Positions 47,261 through 56,234 of a DNA stretch of 64,000 bases are shown piece after piece; positions within the stretch are counted from its first letter, which is position 1; each line of letters starts with the position of its first letter. The translations under genes were made by a program, and so were the position numbers. Origin of the DNA: Toxotes chatareus (Eukaryota > Chordata > Actinopteri > Toxotidae); the NCBI GenBank assembly GCA_016801885.1, contig CM028905.1, forward strand, positions 16,688,256-16,752,255, written 5' to 3'. Below the pieces are notes generated by a model. That model was not told where the DNA came from, did not search any database, and worked only from the letters and a program-made list of their open reading frames with translations.

Positions 47261-48030
47261 ACAAGGAAACAATTATGTGGGCATTGCAACCAGGGGAGAG
47301 GACACACTAGACCTAATGTCTACAAACAACAAGGACTCTTACAGAGAGGCTGCCCCCCTCCCATGTTAGTAACTCTGACCATCTAGCTGTTATGCTCACA
47401 CCGGTCTACAAACCCAGAGTAAAACAGGTAAAGCCAGAGGTCAGAGAGGTTAGATGTCGTGCCCACCTGCCTCAAAAGCACCACTATTATTCCAGTCCTA
47501 AAGAAGTCAAATCCAGCCTGCCTGAATGACTTTCACCCAGTGGCCCTCACACCACACACACTCAGCTTCCTGACAAAGCGGCAGCAGACAGTCAAAGTGG
47601 GCAGTCACACATTAAGATCCATCTCAGTGAGCACAGGCTCAGCCCAGGGGTGTGTCCTGAGCCAGCTGCTGTTTAGCCTGCTCACACATGACTGTACGGC
47701 CAGGTCCAGCACCAACCACACTGTTAAGTTTGTAGACTAGTGACAGTGATTGGTCTCATTACTGACAATGATGAGTCTGCTTACAGACTGGAGGTGGAGC
47801 AGCTAGTGTGGTGCAGATCCCACAACCTCACCATCAATGTGGACAAAACAAAGGAAATGGTGATTGATTTCAGGAAATCTGGCAAAGATCACCACACACA
47901 TCTCAACATAAATGGTGCTGCTGTGGAGAGGGACGGTAGTGTTAAGTTCCTGTGTGTGCACCGAGCTGATGACCTGCCCCCTCCCCATCCATCCACACAC
48001 CCACACTGCTGTGAGACAGAGAATGTTACA
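47261..48030 (+). pseudogene. CR1/L2/Rex1-supergroup LINE fragment (EN end and RT), internally deleted
   Basis: The segment 47,286-47,455 reads as the end of an apurinic endonuclease domain (ATRGEDTLDL, then NSDHLAVMLTPVYKPR). From 47,459 comes the start of the RT (TTIIPVLKKSNPACLNDF, PVALTP). It jumps directly to the late-palm block (SISVSTGSAQGCVLSQLLFS), so the middle of the RT is deleted. The catalytic box reads FVD and then a stop codon (TAG near 47,737) where active copies carry F/YADD. The remaining thumb-side block (LTINVDKTKEMVIDFRKSG) is in another frame. This is a dead copy. It may or may not belong to the same element as the tail at 46,456, which lies upstream and would therefore be a separate insertion. 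Confidence 0.85.
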
Positions 48031-49593
48031 ATCACTTTAGTCATTTTAAGTTACTGTGTGTTTAGTTTTTAAATACTTAAGAGCTTTTAATTTTCTTTCT
48101 CTACCCACTATGGTGAAGTTTGAATCTAAATTTGAAAAACTCAAAGTAGAAAAAATGTTTAGTATTTTTGTACAGCGATAAAAAATTTGAAAACACACCT
48201 TTACACCGTGCATTCAAGGATCTGCCATTTGTGATCTGGCACTTAATCTATATTAAGTTTGATCTTTTAGTCAACATGAGTACATATCACAGCATGCACA
48301 GTGAACAAGAGGGAAAGTTTAATTACTGTTGGTTTCTGACAAAATAATCAATTCCATTGAATCACAATATACAATTAAATTTCTCCTGTGGGTGTTAAGA
48401 ATAAACCTCTTAACATCCACCCAAAATAACTTCAACATTTCTGAAAGCATCTTAAATAAAAAAAACAAAAAAAAGTTACTCAGTATTCAGTATGTGAGGT
48501 GCCTGGAGGTTCCTCAACAGGTCGCCTAGCTTCCTTGTCACGTGCAGCATCAACAGTATTGCTCAGTATAAATGATCATCACCTGGACCTGTATTGTAAC
48601 GATTATCGTTGACCTGTCACAGAGGGAAAGGCACAGGTGAACAGCTTTAACGATTGATACCAAATGATCCAATAAGACATACTATGTTACTGATCATATA
48701 GGTTTATGTTCTTGTTATGGCCACAGTTGTGTTGGAAAATTGCTAAGCTGTCCCTTGCCTCCTCAGTGTGAATGAAGATTATGTGATGTGTATCAGGTGT
48801 GAGTGTGTGCTATTAGGTGTGTGCAGCTGCATGGAGGCGACTGCTTCCCTCAGCTGAACACCTACATTGACTGACTCAGAAAAAAAAACTCTGCTGACAC
48901 AGCTCCTATTAAGTCCACTCTCTAATATCATTCATAGGAACAGTCTCCTTTGTGTATGTGTTTGTGTGCTTTTACCAGATTGTTCACGTGTTTGCCTCCT
49001 GCTGGGCGCTTTGTTCTTCCCACCAGAGTTTTTGTTAATAGGTGAAAAGAGAAAGAAAAACTTGTACATATCAAAGCTAACACTATAAGTTTAATATCTA
49101 ATCTTCATTTCTACTGTCATTTACAGAACATTATAAATCTATGTCTCCAAAGCAATCTAAACTGCATTTTAATAGTTTCAGAGCATCTTATAGTAACTGA
49201 ACATCATCTAGAAAGAGAGATCATAAAACTTCACAGGTCAAATGCTGTCTTTTGAATATAGAGTAAAGGATATCATACTGATGCCTAGTGATGCACACTC
49301 TTTATCATTTGCTTATATTTCAAATCCACATACAGCTTGATGTTCAACTTGTCATTCATGCCACTAACTCAGGAAATATTCCTTAACTGTAAGGTCAGAA
49401 ATCTCTGTTAGAATGACCTTTGTGATGACAGAGACACGCTACAGGAAAACAAAAGCCAAGGTGATGGTCACCCAACAAACAGCAGCACAGGTGCAGCAGC
49501 AGAACAACGGGTGAGGATTTAAAAAATTTAAATCATTCTATGTGGAATTTACTAAATTCAAAACAATGTGAATTTAGTCAATTTCACAGGGGT
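48031..49593. other. Non-coding DNA, no gene recognised
   Basis: AT-rich sequence with short A runs (about 48,457-48,475) and a short GT-rich piece near 48,953-48,970. No exon or element is recognised up to the chromovirus target site. Confidence 0.5.
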
Positions 49594-49598
49594 AATTC
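49594..49598 (+). repeat. 5-bp target-site duplication (left) of the chromovirus
   Basis: AATTC here and at 55,047-55,051, immediately outside the two LTRs. Five base pairs is the usual Ty3/gypsy duplication length. Confidence 0.95.
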
Positions 49599-50149
49599 TG
49601 TTATGCTAGGGTGTAATACAGGCCTGGACCCAAAAGCAGACAGGAGAGGTGGTAGGCGGCTTAACGGGTTTATTAGCGGTTCTCAAAACAGAGGAAACAA
49701 AGGAGAAGTCTGGGCAGTGGAGGGACTCCTGGACGGCGGGGCAGAGATGGCAGGAGCGGCGATGAATGGAGCGGTGGAGGATGAACCGGTGTCTGTAGGA
49801 GAAGAGAGCACGCTGGTTAGTGAGGAACGGGAGAGCGCAGGATAAAAGATAAGTATATTCACAGGGAAGAATATCACGAAGAAAGCTCAGGAGCTAGTCA
49901 CCGCGTAAGATGACGGAACGATCTGGCGAGGAGGGACAGGAACACAGAGCCTCTTGTACTTTGCCAGGACTGATTGCGCCCAGATTACGCACAGGTGTGT
50001 GCAGTCAGAGCTGGGGAAGGGAGGAGCCCAGGAATCCACAAACTAAAACACAGACACACCAAAAACACATACACCCACACATGCACGCCGAGGGACAAAA
50101 AAAAAGGAAACAAACACATCCCCAGAGGCAGGAGAGCTGCCTCCTAACA
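49599..50149 (-). repeat. 3' LTR of the chromovirus (551 bp)
   Basis: Starts TGTTATGC and ends TCCTAACA as printed, with TGTTA/TAACA inverted ends. On the element's strand an AATAAA poly(A) signal is at 49,669-49,674. It differs from the 5' LTR by two substitutions (near 49,646 and 50,006) and lacks a 3-bp GCC present in the other near 54,922. Confidence 0.97.
49669..49674 (-). terminator. Poly(A) signal AATAAA in the 3' LTR
   Basis: TTTATT on the plus strand. In the 3' LTR this is the signal that would end the genomic RNA, about 20 bases before the expected R/U5 border. Confidence 0.75.
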
Positions 50150-50163
50150 GTACCCCCCCCTCA
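50150..50163 (-). promoter_or_regulatory. Polypurine tract (plus-strand primer), overlapping the pol stop
   Basis: On the minus strand, TGAGGGGGGGGTAC sits directly against the 3' LTR. The pol stop codon TGA (50,161-50,163) is its first three bases. A purine run at this place is the expected RNase H-resistant primer for plus-strand DNA synthesis. Confidence 0.85.
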
Positions 50164-53100
50164 ACGACCGCCTCCAGGCGGTCCACCAGGCTTGTGAGGG
50201 TGAGCGGAATGAAAGTCTTTGATAAGTTGAGGGTCCAAGATGAGGGCCCTGGAAACCCACGAGCGCTCCTCCGGGCCATAACCTTCCCAGTCGACGAGAT
50301 ACTGCAGGGCCCGTCCCCGGCGGCGGACATCCAGCAAGCGGCGGACTGAAAAGGCTGGCCAGTCATCTACCAACCGGGCGAGTGGAGGGGGAACGGCCGG
50401 AGGGCTGAGAGAGCTGGAGGAGACAGGCTTGAGTTGAGAGACATGAAAAGTGGGGTTAATGCGTAAGGATTTAGGCAGTTTTAAACGGACAGCGACAGGG
50501 TTGATGACTTTCTCTACTTCAAAAGGACCGATGAATTTGGGAGCTAGCTTTTTAGAGTCTACTTTTAACGGTATGTCCTTAGCTGCGAGCCAAACCTTTT
50601 GGCCGGGAGTGTAATTTGGGGCCGGGGTCCTGCGCCGGTCGGCTTGGCGTTTGCTGATGGAGGAGGATCGGAGGAGAGCCTTGCGAGCGTCCTGCCAGAT
50701 TCGCCTGCAACGATGCATGTGGGCTTGCACAGAGGGCACAGCGAGGTCTTTTTCTTCCTCGGGGAAGAGGGGTGGCTGATAGCCCAGGGAGCACTTGAAA
50801 GGGGATAAACCTGTAGCCGAAGAAACCAGAGTGTTATGGGCATACTCAATCCAAGGGAGATGGGCGGACCAGGTGGAAGGGTTATGGGAGCAGAGGCAGC
50901 GGAGTGCGGCCTCTAGCTCTTGATTGGTTCGCTCGGTTTGACCATTGGATTGTGGGTGGAAACCTGAGGTGAGGCTGACAGTAGCACCTAAGGAGCTGCA
51001 GAAGGCTTTCCACACTTGGGAGGTGAATTGAGGGCCTCTATCCGATACAATATCAGTGGGAATCCCATGAAGTTTGAAAACCTGTGAAACCAGGGTGTCT
51101 GCAGTCTCCTGGGCTGAGGGGAGCTTAGGCAGGGGAATGAAATGTGCGGTTTTAGAGAATCGGTCTACAACGGTTAGGACGATGGTGTGACCATTGGAGG
51201 GTGGCAAACCGGAGACAAAGTCTATGGCAATGTGGGACCATGGGCAGTGAGGGGCAGGGAGTGGAAGGAGTTCTCCGGCAGGGGACCGATGCGATGACTT
51301 GTTCCTGGAACAAGTTTCACAGGCAGCTATGTAACTCCGAGTGTCAGCTTCTAGAGAGGGCCACCAAAAGTGTCTGCAGAGGAGAGTGAGGGTTCTTTTA
51401 ACACCAGGGTGGCAGAACAGTTTTGAATCATGTCCCCATTGGAGGACAGAGGCCCGGACGGACAAGGGAACATAGAGTTTTCCCGTGGGGCCTGTGCCAG
51501 GGTCAGGGTCACTCGCCAGAGCTGAGCGCAACTCAGTTTCAAACGGCCAAGTCAAAGCTCCTATCACGCAGGAAGTTGGCAGTATGGTGTCAGGGGAGTG
51601 CGGTTGGGAATCGACTTCAAACTGGCGGGAGAGGGCATCAGGTTTAATGTTTTTTGAGCCTGGCCGATAAGTGATAGTGAATTGGAAGTGACCAAAGAAA
51701 AGCGCCCACCTAGCCTGTCGAGAATTCAATCTCTTAGCTGTTTGTAGGTACGCAAGATTCTTGTGGTCAGTCCACACAACAAACGGCTGCTCGGCCCCCT
51801 CCAACCAGTGCCGCCACTCCTCCAGAGCCAACTTCACCGCCAGGAGTTCTCTGTTTCCAACATCATAGTTGCGCTCTGCCGGGGTGAGTCGCCGGGAGAA
51901 GTAGGCACAGGGATGCAATTTGTGGTCAGAGGCGGACCTTTGGGAGAGGACAGCCCCCACACCCACATTGGAGGCGTCCACCTCCACTACGAACTGGAGA
52001 GCTGGGTCGGGTTGGGTTAAGATGGGGGCGGAGGTGAACCGTGACTTGAGCAAGGAGAACGCCTGCTCTGCCTCAGGTGTCCACTGGAATGGGATAGAAG
52101 TAGAAGTTAGTCTGGTTAATGGGACAGCAATGGTACTGTAATTACGGATAAAGCGGCGATAGAAGTTGGCAAACCCTAGGAACCGCTGAAGTTGTTTCCG
52201 GTTGTTCGGCGTGGGCCATTCTTCCACCGCCTGGATTTTACTCGGATCTGCTTGTACCTGGCCCTGTTTGATCACGAACCCCAGGAAGGTGACAGTGTCT
52301 GTATGGAACTCACATTTTTCTGCTTTTACATAGAGACGGTTTTCCAGAAGCCTCTGCAGGACTTGGCGAACATGTTCCCTATGCTGGTGGGGGTTAATAG
52401 AAAAGATTAAGATATCATCCAGATAGACGAAAACGAAACGGTTGATAAAGACCCTTAGCACGTCGTTTACTAGGGCTTGGAACACAGCAGGAGCATTAGT
52501 GAGTCCGAATGGCATGACAAGGTACTCAAAGTGTCCGAGAGGGGTGTTGAAAGCTGTCTTCCATTCGTCCCCCTCTCGGATTCTTACTAGATGGTATGCA
52601 TTGCGGAGATCCAGTTTGGTGAAGATGGTAGATCCATGCAGAGACTCAAAAGCAGAGGAGATGAGGGGCAGCGGGTACTTATTTTTGATGGTTATGTGGT
52701 TGAGGTCTTTATAATCAATGCAAGGGCGGAGAGTCTTGTCTTTCTTCTCGACAAAGAAGAAACCAGCCCCCAAGGGAGAAGAGGATGGACGGATTATGCC
52801 TGCCTGAAGAGAGTCTCGTATGTAGCTCTCCATGGACTCCCGCTCTGGTTTCGACATATTATACAGTCGGCCAGAGGGGAGAGCGGAGCCTGGGATTAAG
52901 TCTATGGGGCAGTCGTATGGTCGGTGTGGAGGAAGTGACAGAGCCTTACTTTTGTTGAAGACTTCAGCGAGGTTGTGATACTCGGGAGGCACCGAGGAGA
53001 GGTCAGGCTTTTCTGAGGAGGCTGGAGCAGCAGGACTTCCTGGGGGCGGTAAAGCAGAATGAAGACAGGATTTATGACAGTCTGTTGACCAGCTAATTAT

Positions 53101-53562
53101 CTTACCCGCTGCCCAGTTGATGTGAGGGTTATGTTTCTTGAGCCACGGGTGTCCCAGGACCAGAGGTGTGTGTGGAGCGGAGAAAACCAGGAAACGGATC
53201 TTTTCGTGGTGGTTACCGGAAACTATTAGGTGTAGTGGTTCAGTTCTGTGGGTTATATTAGCCAGGAACTTGCCGTTGAGGGCGCGGACGGGAACAGAAC
53301 CTGGGAGGGGCTCCACTTTGATTCCTGCTAGTTGGATGAGTTCTCTGTCCAGAAAACTCTGTTCAGCCCCCGAGTCGACCAGAGCCCAGAGGGGAAGAGG
53401 TTGGTGGAGCTGGAGGGAGGACTGGAGTACAAGTCTAGGGAGATTTTTGGGGAAAGAAGGGGGTTCGCCCACCAGACTCCCTATCTGTACTGGTGGGCGG
53501 GGAAGTTTGGGCGAACGGGGCAGGAGGAGATGATGTGACCTATTTTGCCACAATATAGGCAC
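50161..53562 (-). CDS. pol: Chromovirus Pol polyprotein (PR-RT-RH-IN-chromodomain)
   Basis: An open frame of 1,133 codons counted from its first ATG (53,562). True translation most likely enters from gag by -1 frameshifting at 53,505-53,511. Domains in order, numbered from that ATG: aspartic protease with D63-S-G; reverse transcriptase with D318 in LDLRNAY and Y380-L-D-D (nucleotides 52,414-52,425); RNase H with D529, E572, D599 and D641; integrase zinc finger with H711, H718, C748 and C751; integrase core D781, D841, E877 with 35 residues between the last two; GPY/F-type module around 1000-1050; and a chromodomain at about 1071-1121 (ALQYLVDWEGYGPEERSW) that would bind chromatin and steer integration. 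All catalytic residues are present and no stop interrupts. The product acts in the cytoplasmic particle (replication) and in the nucleus (integration). There is no env frame after it. Confidence 0.97.
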   Translation of the reverse strand: MPILWQNRSHHLLLPRSPKLPRPPVQIGSLVGEPPSFPKNLPRLVLQSSLQLHQPLPLWALVDSGAEQSFLDRELIQLAGIKVEPLPGSVPVRALNGKFLANITHRTEPLHLIVSGNHHEKIRFLVFSAPHTPLVLGHPWLKKHNPHINWAAGKIISWSTDCHKSCLHSALPPPGSPAAPASSEKPDLSSVPPEYHNLAEVFNKSKALSLPPHRPYDCPIDLIPGSALPSGRLYNMSKPERESMESYIRDSLQAGIIRPSSSPLGAGFFFVEKKDKTLRPCIDYKDLNHITIKNKYPLPLISSAFESLHGSTIFTKLDLRNAYHLVRIREGDEWKTAFNTPLGHFEYLVMPFGLTNAPAVFQALVNDVLRVFINRFVFVYLDDILIFSINPHQHREHVRQVLQRLLENRLYVKAEKCEFHTDTVTFLGFVIKQGQVQADPSKIQAVEEWPTPNNRKQLQRFLGFANFYRRFIRNYSTIAVPLTRLTSTSIPFQWTPEAEQAFSLLKSRFTSAPILTQPDPALQFVVEVDASNVGVGAVLSQRSASDHKLHPCAYFSRRLTPAERNYDVGNRELLAVKLALEEWRHWLEGAEQPFVVWTDHKNLAYLQTAKRLNSRQARWALFFGHFQFTITYRPGSKNIKPDALSRQFEVDSQPHSPDTILPTSCVIGALTWPFETELRSALASDPDPGTGPTGKLYVPLSVRASVLQWGHDSKLFCHPGVKRTLTLLCRHFWWPSLEADTRSYIAACETCSRNKSSHRSPAGELLPLPAPHCPWSHIAIDFVSGLPPSNGHTIVLTVVDRFSKTAHFIPLPKLPSAQETADTLVSQVFKLHGIPTDIVSDRGPQFTSQVWKAFCSSLGATVSLTSGFHPQSNGQTERTNQELEAALRCLCSHNPSTWSAHLPWIEYAHNTLVSSATGLSPFKCSLGYQPPLFPEEEKDLAVPSVQAHMHRCRRIWQDARKALLRSSSISKRQADRRRTPAPNYTPGQKVWLAAKDIPLKVDSKKLAPKFIGPFEVEKVINPVAVRLKLPKSLRINPTFHVSQLKPVSSSSLSPPAVPPPLARLVDDWPAFSVRRLLDVRRRGRALQYLVDWEGYGPEERSWVSRALILDPQLIKDFHSAHPHKPGGPPGGGR

Positions 53563-54474
53563 TCACCAGCCCGAATACGACGCTGGCGCTCCTCCGGGGG
53601 TAAACGGGTCCGGCCCAGCTGCATGGGTTCCACCTCCGGGTTAGTTGATGACTGGGCAGAGAGAGAGAGGGAAGATGGGGAAACCCCAGCCCCCGACTTG
53701 GGGAATTCAGGAACGTGGCTGCGCTGAGGGGGCCTAGTGGCACGCTCGCGTTTCCTCTCCCTCAGCCGGGAATCCAAGCGGATGGTAAGGGCGACAAGGT
53801 CATTGAAGTTCTCTGGCTCGTCCCTAGCTGCTAGGTCGTCCTTGAGCTGCTCACTCAGGCCATTTATGTAGCCGGCACGAAGCGCCGCCTCATTCCACCC
53901 AGCCTCCGCGGCCAGGGTGCGGAACTCAATGGCGTACAAAGCGGGAGCCCTGCCTGAGATTGAGAAGCCTCTTGGAAGCGTTTGCGGGGGCATTAGGGTG
54001 GCAAAAAAACAATTTGAATTCCGAGAGGAAGTGGGAGTAAGAATAGCCGTCCATTCCAGCATTCCCCAAAAAGGCTTCGGCCCAAGCTAACGCTCTTTCT
54101 CTCAAAAGTCCCATTAAAAATGCAATTCTGCTCCTATCTGTATGAAACTTAACTGGCTGTAATTCAAAAAAATGTCCACACTGAAGCAAAAAGCCCTTAC
54201 TTTTATCGGGATTTCCGTAAAACAGTTCGGGTGTGGGAATCGGCACATCGACCGGGTTGGGGGGAGAGGGAGCCGCACCGCCGGCCGCCGGGAACGTTGA
54301 TGGCGGAGGGTACCGCTGGGCGAGGGAATCCACGGCATGGCCGATCTGAGACACCTGTTGTCCCAGAGATCGTTGCTGCTCTTGCAGGTCTTGGAGCATT
54401 TGGTGATGGCGGCCGATGATTACCCCCTGGCTGGAAACCGCCTGCGGGAGTTTTTCCACGTCCGCTGGGTCCAT
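53481..54474 (-). pseudogene. gag: Chromovirus Gag, frameshifted
   Basis: Starts at ATG 54,474, only 18 nt inside the 5' LTR. The first frame covers a coiled-coil-like N-terminus and the capsid-like region (PELFYGNPDKSKGFLLQCG) and stops at about 53,926. The homology continues in another frame from about 53,935 (YAIEFRTLAAEAGWNEAALR) through a basic linker to a CCHC zinc knuckle (C-x2-C-x4-H-x4-C, 53,520-53,561) and stops at 53,481. Loss of about 8 nt near 53,935 relative to what related Gags show would explain the break (inference). Gag forms the particle and binds RNA. With this break the copy would yield only an N-terminal piece, and normal entry into pol would be lost. Confidence 0.9.
53505..53511 (-). 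promoter_or_regulatory. -1 ribosomal frameshift heptamer C CCA AAC
   Basis: On the minus strand the gag frame reads CGC CCA AAC TTC, so CCCAAAC is a canonical X XXY YYZ slippery site in the right register. Slipping back one base gives the pol frame (PKLPRPPVQIGSLV). The gag stop follows eight codons later. A downstream RNA structure was not evaluated. Confidence 0.8.
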
Positions 54475-54481
54475 CGATTGG

Positions 54482-54492
54482 CCAGATCGTTC
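54482..54492 (-). promoter_or_regulatory. Self-complementary primer binding site
   Basis: The first bases after the 5' LTR on the element strand are GAACGATCTGG. They are the exact reverse complement of CCAGATCGTTC inside the LTR (54,810-54,820), extendable to 12 bases. This is the arrangement of Tf1/sushi elements, which prime minus-strand DNA with the 5' end of their own RNA instead of a tRNA. Confidence 0.85.
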
Positions 54493-55046
54493 TGTTATGC
54501 TAGGGTGTAATACAGGCCTGGACCCAAAAGCAGACAGGAGATGTGGTAGGCGGCTTAACGGGTTTATTAGCGGTTCTCAAAACAGAGGAAACAAAGGAGA
54601 AGTCTGGGCAGTGGAGGGACTCCTGGACGGCGGGGCAGAGATGGCAGGAGCGGCGATGAATGGAGCGGTGGAGGATGAACCGGTGTCTGTAGGAGAAGAG
54701 AGCACGCTGGTTAGTGAGGAACGGGAGAGCGCAGGATAAAAGATAAGTATATTCACAGGGAAGAATATCACGAAGAAAGCTCAGGAGCTAGTCACCGCGT
54801 AAGATGACGGAACGATCTGGCGAGGAGGGACAGGAACACAGAGCCTCTTGTACTTTGCCAGGACTGATTGCGCCCAGATTACGCACAGGTGTGTGCAGTC
54901 CGAGCTGGGGAAGGGAGGAGCCGCCCAGGAATCCACAAACTAAAACACAGACACACCAAAAACACATACACCCACACATGCACGCCGAGGGACAAAAAAA
55001 AAGGAAACAAACACATCCCCAGAGGCAGGAGAGCTGCCTCCTAACA
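54493..55046 (-). repeat. 5' LTR of the chromovirus (554 bp), with promoter
   Basis: Same ends as the other LTR. On the element strand, a TATA-like GTACAAGAGG (54,853-54,844) lies about 31 bases before the predicted RNA start at about 54,821, which is set by the self-primer. An AATAAA is at 54,563-54,568. These place U3 at 55,046-54,822, R from about 54,821 to 54,545 and U5 to 54,493 (inference). Confidence 0.95.
54810..54821 (-). promoter_or_regulatory. Predicted RNA 5' end / self-primer sequence in the LTR
   Basis: On the element strand, GCCAGATCGTTC pairs over 12 bases with the primer site just inside the LTR. In Tf1-like elements this sequence is the very start of the transcript, so transcription should begin at about 54,821. 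Confidence 0.75.
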
Positions 55047-55051
55047 AATTC
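55047..55051 (+). repeat. 5-bp target-site duplication (right) of the chromovirus
   Basis: AATTC, matching 49,594-49,598. Confidence 0.95.
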
Positions 55052-55099
55052 ACCTCACAGATTAAGTTTGTCAACATAACGACCACTGAGGGAGGTCAG

Positions 55100-55317
55100 T
55101 GCAGTGGAGTGATGACGTGATCGCTGTCAGGTGCGCAGGTGAATTGAGGGGAATGGGAAGTAGGTCATCACACTCTGGCCTGAACACACATACACACACA
55201 GGTCACACACACACCAACAGGTGTAGAACATAGACAGGGACAAACGACACACACCAGGGAGGGGAACACAAAGGAGGCATAAAGGGTAGGAGAAAGAGAA
55301 CCTGCCTAATCCTAACA
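55100..55317 (-). repeat. Partial 3' LTR of a second chromovirus
   Basis: On the minus strand a TGTTAGGATTAGGC start (ending at 55,317 on plus) directly follows a purine tract (GGGAGGGGGTTAC), just as in the complete element. The sequence beyond differs from the young LTR except for scattered words, so this is a related but different family. The far boundary is uncertain. Confidence 0.6.
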
Positions 55318-55540
55318 GTAACCCCCTCCCAACAGACGCCTCCAAGCGACCCACCAGGCCTGTCAGGATGAGCACAGTGAAAGTCTCTAACCATCTTAGC
55401 ATCTAGGTTGTGAGTGTGGGTCCAACAGGACCGCTCTGTTGGACCATGAAGATCCAGGAGGTGCTGAAGGCCCTTGTCCCGATGACGAACATCCAAGAGT
55501 CTCCGAACAGTGAATGCAGGATGATCATACACAAGCTGGT
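55318..55540 (-). pseudogene. Remnant of a second chromovirus Pol (chromodomain end)
   Basis: The minus-strand frame contains HPAFTVRRLLDVRHR, then GLQHLLDLHGPTERSCW and RDFHCAHPDRPGGS. It parallels residue by residue the chromodomain end of the complete element's Pol (PAFSVRRLLDVRRR ... RDFHSAHPHKPGG). Only the last 70 or so residues remain, next to the partial LTR. The rest of this element is absent, either deleted or replaced when later elements arrived. Confidence 0.8.
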
Positions 55541-55544
55541 GGAT

Positions 55545-55770
55545 GCTGCTCCTGAGTTTGCTGCCTTGTTTGCCTTGAGTTTCTGTTTCTGGTGTTTTCT
55601 CTCCTGTGTGGATGATTTTCAGCTTCCCGAGTTGTTTTTGGTTTCCTGGACTCCGACTCTATACCAGTGATCTTGAGTTAAATAAAGGGACATTATCACC
55701 GTCCATCTGCTTGGTGTGTCTGCGTTTGTGTCTTTCCCTCATGTTCTTGGCTTCAGCCGTTACAACACTA
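55545..55770 (+). repeat. Plus-strand LTR remnant with poly(A) signal
   Basis: A T/G-rich stretch leads to AATAAA (55,681-55,686), GGGACATTATCACCGTC and a GTGTGTCTGCGTTTGTGTC-type end, finishing near TTACAACA. This resembles the R/U5 end of fish gypsy LTRs in plus orientation. No coding part remains. Confidence 0.4.
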
Positions 55771-56020
55771 ATAAGAAACTTGCTTTTTGTCCCTTCAGCA
55801 CAAACAATGAGTCTCAAGCTCTTATGACAAACAAAAAGAAACTTCATTTCAAACTACTTGAAATGACTCAGTGCTTTGAAAAATAACTACTGAAGCTTAA
55901 CTGTAAAAATCTGTCTGTTTGTGTATTCAGCTGTGAACCTCAGTGACTCACTGACCCAAAACAACTGAGGATACAGGGAAGGAAAAAGAGTTTAGAGTTA
56001 AATTGAATAGAAGTGAGCAG
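55771..56020. other. Short non-coding spacer before the Harbinger element
   Basis: AT-rich sequence with no recognised feature and no Polinton-like coding, which matters for the question of how the polymerase gene beyond the Harbinger element was cut. Confidence 0.5.
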
Positions 56021-56110
56021 GGGTCGATTTCATGAAGGAGGTTCAACAAACTCTGAGTATGAGTGTTAACCCTGAGTTGACAAACCCTGAGTTGAAAAAC
56101 TCTGAGTTTC
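56021..56110 (+). repeat. Left terminal inverted repeat and subterminal repeats
   Basis: ATTTCATGAAGGAGGTT is followed by at least five copies of the word CTGAGTT or CTGAGTA in about 65 bases. Confidence 0.75.
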
Positions 56111-56234
56111 CTGTTTCAACACAGCTGATTCACATTAGTTTTGTCAACTCTGAGTATGTTGACTCCGAGTTAAGCGCGTGCACCACGACTAGAAATAAGC
56201 CATCATCAATGGAGCCCCGATTCCTTGATTCACC

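Larger units (their letters stand above)
49599..55046 (-). mobile_element. Near-complete Ty3/gypsy chromovirus (Tf1/sushi type)
   Basis: A 5,448-bp element on the minus strand: 5' LTR at right, primer site, gag, -1 frameshift site, pol (protease, reverse transcriptase, RNase H, integrase, chromodomain), polypurine tract, and 3' LTR at left. The two LTRs differ by two substitutions and one 3-bp indel over 551 aligned bases, so the insertion is young. Pol is uninterrupted. Gag has one frameshift, so this copy is probably not autonomous. There is no env gene. Chromodomain, gene order, frameshift type and self-primer all point to the Tf1/sushi branch known from fish. Confidence 0.97.

Noticed and set aside
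49540..49845. Plus-strand frames in both LTRs (about 100 codons)
   Set aside because: Identical frames appear in both LTRs on the strand opposite to the element; they are LTR sequence, not genes.
51201..53533. Several plus-strand frames of 60-131 codons opposite pol
   Set aside because: These are antisense shadows of the pol coding sequence with no domain of their own.
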